Source of the DNA: Pseudomonadota bacterium
GTDB lineage: Bacteria > Pseudomonadota > Alphaproteobacteria > Rhizobiales > Xanthobacteraceae
NCBI GenBank assembly: GCA_023433965.1
Contig: JAEYTQ010000548.1
Coordinates: 1 to 5,674 of the forward strand
Length of the DNA stretch: 5,674 bases
Reading direction: 5' to 3'
Shown here in pieces: positions 4,842-5,674 of this stretch (position 1 is the stretch's first letter; each line of letters opens with the position of its first letter). The notes beneath the pieces were generated by a model. It made no database searches. It was given only the letters and a program-made list of their open reading frames with translations, and was not told where the DNA came from. Position numbers and translations under genes: made by a program.

Positions 4842-5674
4842 ATGAAGGCGTATTTCATCGGCGGCGGCATTGGATCGCTGGCGGGCGCGGCGTTTCTGGT
4901 TCGCGATGCGCAGCTGCCGGGGCGGGACATCGTGATCTACGAGGCGCAGCCGCTGGTCGGCGGCAGTCTCGACGGCGCGCAGCTCGCGAACGGTGCCTAT
5001 TCGCTTCGCGGCGGGCGCATGCTCACCACCGACCATTACGAATGCACCTGGGACCTGCTCTCCAGCATCCCCTCGCTCGAGCATCCCGGCCTCAGCGTGC
5101 GCGACGAGACGGTCGCGTTCAACGTGGAGAATCCGGCGCATTCGAAGGCGCGTCTGGTCGACCGCAATCGCTACAAGGTCGACGTCTCGCATATGGGCTT
5201 CTCTGCGCGCGACCGGCTCGAGCTGCTGCGCCTCACCGAAGCTTCGGAGGAGGCGCTCGGCAACAGCCGCATCACCGACTGGCTGTCGCCCGGATTCTTC
5301 GAATCCAATTTCTGGTACATGTGGCAGACCACCTTCGCCTTTCAGCCCTGGCACAGCGCGGTCGAGCTGAAGCGTTATCTGCACCGTTTCATGAACGAGT
5401 TTCCGCGCATCGAGACGCTCGGCGGCGTCAAGCGCACCGTCTACAATCAGTATGACGCGATCGTTCGGCCGCTCGCCGACTGGCTCAAGCGCCAGGGCGT
5501 GCAGTTCGTGCGCGGCACGCGCGTCACCGACATGGCGTTCGAGGCCGATGGCGCGCGCGTGCGCGTGCGTCAGCTCACGCTGGACCGCGACAGCCGAACC
5601 GCCAATGTCCGGCTCGAGGACGACGATGTCGTCTTCTTCCAGAACGGCTCGATGACGGACGCCTCGAGCCTGGG
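4842..5674 (+). CDS. ohyA: Oleate hydratase (MCRA family), N-terminal 277 residues; runs off the right edge
   Basis: This FAD-containing fatty-acid hydratase adds water to the cis-9 double bond of unsaturated fatty acids such as oleate, giving 10-hydroxy acids. It can detoxify free unsaturated fatty acids or modify lipids. The N-terminus MKAYFIGGGIGSLAGAAFL is the FAD-binding fold (GGGIGS at 7-12), with E34 at the end of the second strand (IVIYEA). Family blocks follow: LRGGRM (55-60), YECTWDLLSSIPSLE (66-80), SNFWYMWQTTFAFQPWHSA (155-173) and NGSMTDASSLG at the cut end (268-278). The usual length is 530-650 aa, so roughly half is present. The ATG at 4842 has GAGG (4832-4835) 6 nt upstream, and the fold begins at once. 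Residue 60 is Met where well-studied members have a catalytic Glu (RGGRE). The gene is transcribed away from the His-rich gene. Confidence 0.95.
   Translation, partial: MKAYFIGGGIGSLAGAAFLVRDAQLPGRDIVIYEAQPLVGGSLDGAQLANGAYSLRGGRMLTTDHYECTWDLLSSIPSLEHPGLSVRDETVAFNVENPAHSKARLVDRNRYKVDVSHMGFSARDRLELLRLTEASEEALGNSRITDWLSPGFFESNFWYMWQTTFAFQPWHSAVELKRYLHRFMNEFPRIETLGGVKRTVYNQYDAIVRPLADWLKRQGVQFVRGTRVTDMAFEADGARVRVRQLTLDRDSRTANVRLEDDDVVFFQNGSMTDASSL

Noticed and set aside
4734..5455. Long frames on both strands over ohyA (4734-5384 minus, 4766-5455 plus)
   Set aside because: Both are out of frame with the unmistakable oleate hydratase translation starting at 4842 and show no domain.
1..5674. tRNA, rRNA, CRISPR array, insertion sequence or integrase traces
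   Set aside because: No cloverleaf-like sequence, spaced repeat array, transposase motif or terminal inverted repeats were found by eye.

Overview
The window looks like a chromosomal stretch from a GC-rich alphaproteobacterium, most likely of the order Hyphomicrobiales (Rhizobiales). This rests on the base composition, the RpoE-ChrR pair, alphaproteobacterial-type ECF promoter motifs and the secreted His/Tyr/Gly-rich protein. The genus cannot be fixed from this sequence.

Left part (1-2156, minus strand): a stress-response regulatory operon. An ECF sigma factor of the ECF11/RpoE type (2156-1500) overlaps by 4 bp the gene for its zinc-dependent anti-sigma factor ChrR (1503-862), in which every metal ligand known for the Rhodobacter sphaeroides protein is kept. 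Next come a second, different ECF sigma factor (783-199) and the start of an unrecognised gene (181 to beyond the left edge). The rpoE gene and the second sigma gene each carry the same promoter signature, CGCAGTGATCC-N16-CGTTC, about 20 nt ahead of a short leader. This suggests that RpoE drives its own operon and also a second sigma factor, giving a two-step sigma cascade in the (singlet oxygen/peroxide-type) stress response.

Middle part (2341-4165, plus strand, divergent from rpoE): a small unrecognised protein of 82 aa, a short ORF that looks like the N-terminal stub of a heme-binding beta-barrel (FABP-like) protein behind a perfect 21-bp inverted repeat, and an intact flavin amine oxidase (423 aa). 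A strong intrinsic terminator follows and is shared with the convergent gene.

Right part (4220-5674): a minus-strand gene for a small secreted His/Tyr/Gly-rich protein with a possible EcfG-type (general stress) promoter. It is divergent from the 5' part of an oleate hydratase gene (ohyA), cut off by the right edge. The divergent region holds a perfect 28-bp inverted repeat that resembles a regulator operator. The oleate hydratase has Met at the position where better-known family members have a Glu involved in catalysis, so it may belong to the less studied subfamily.

Taken together, the window combines oxidative/envelope stress control (RpoE-ChrR, second ECF), two FAD enzymes (amine oxidase and fatty-acid hydratase) and a metal-binding-like secreted protein. 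The links from the sigma factors to the plus-strand enzymes are inference only: neither enzyme gene has the RpoE-type promoter motif in front of it.
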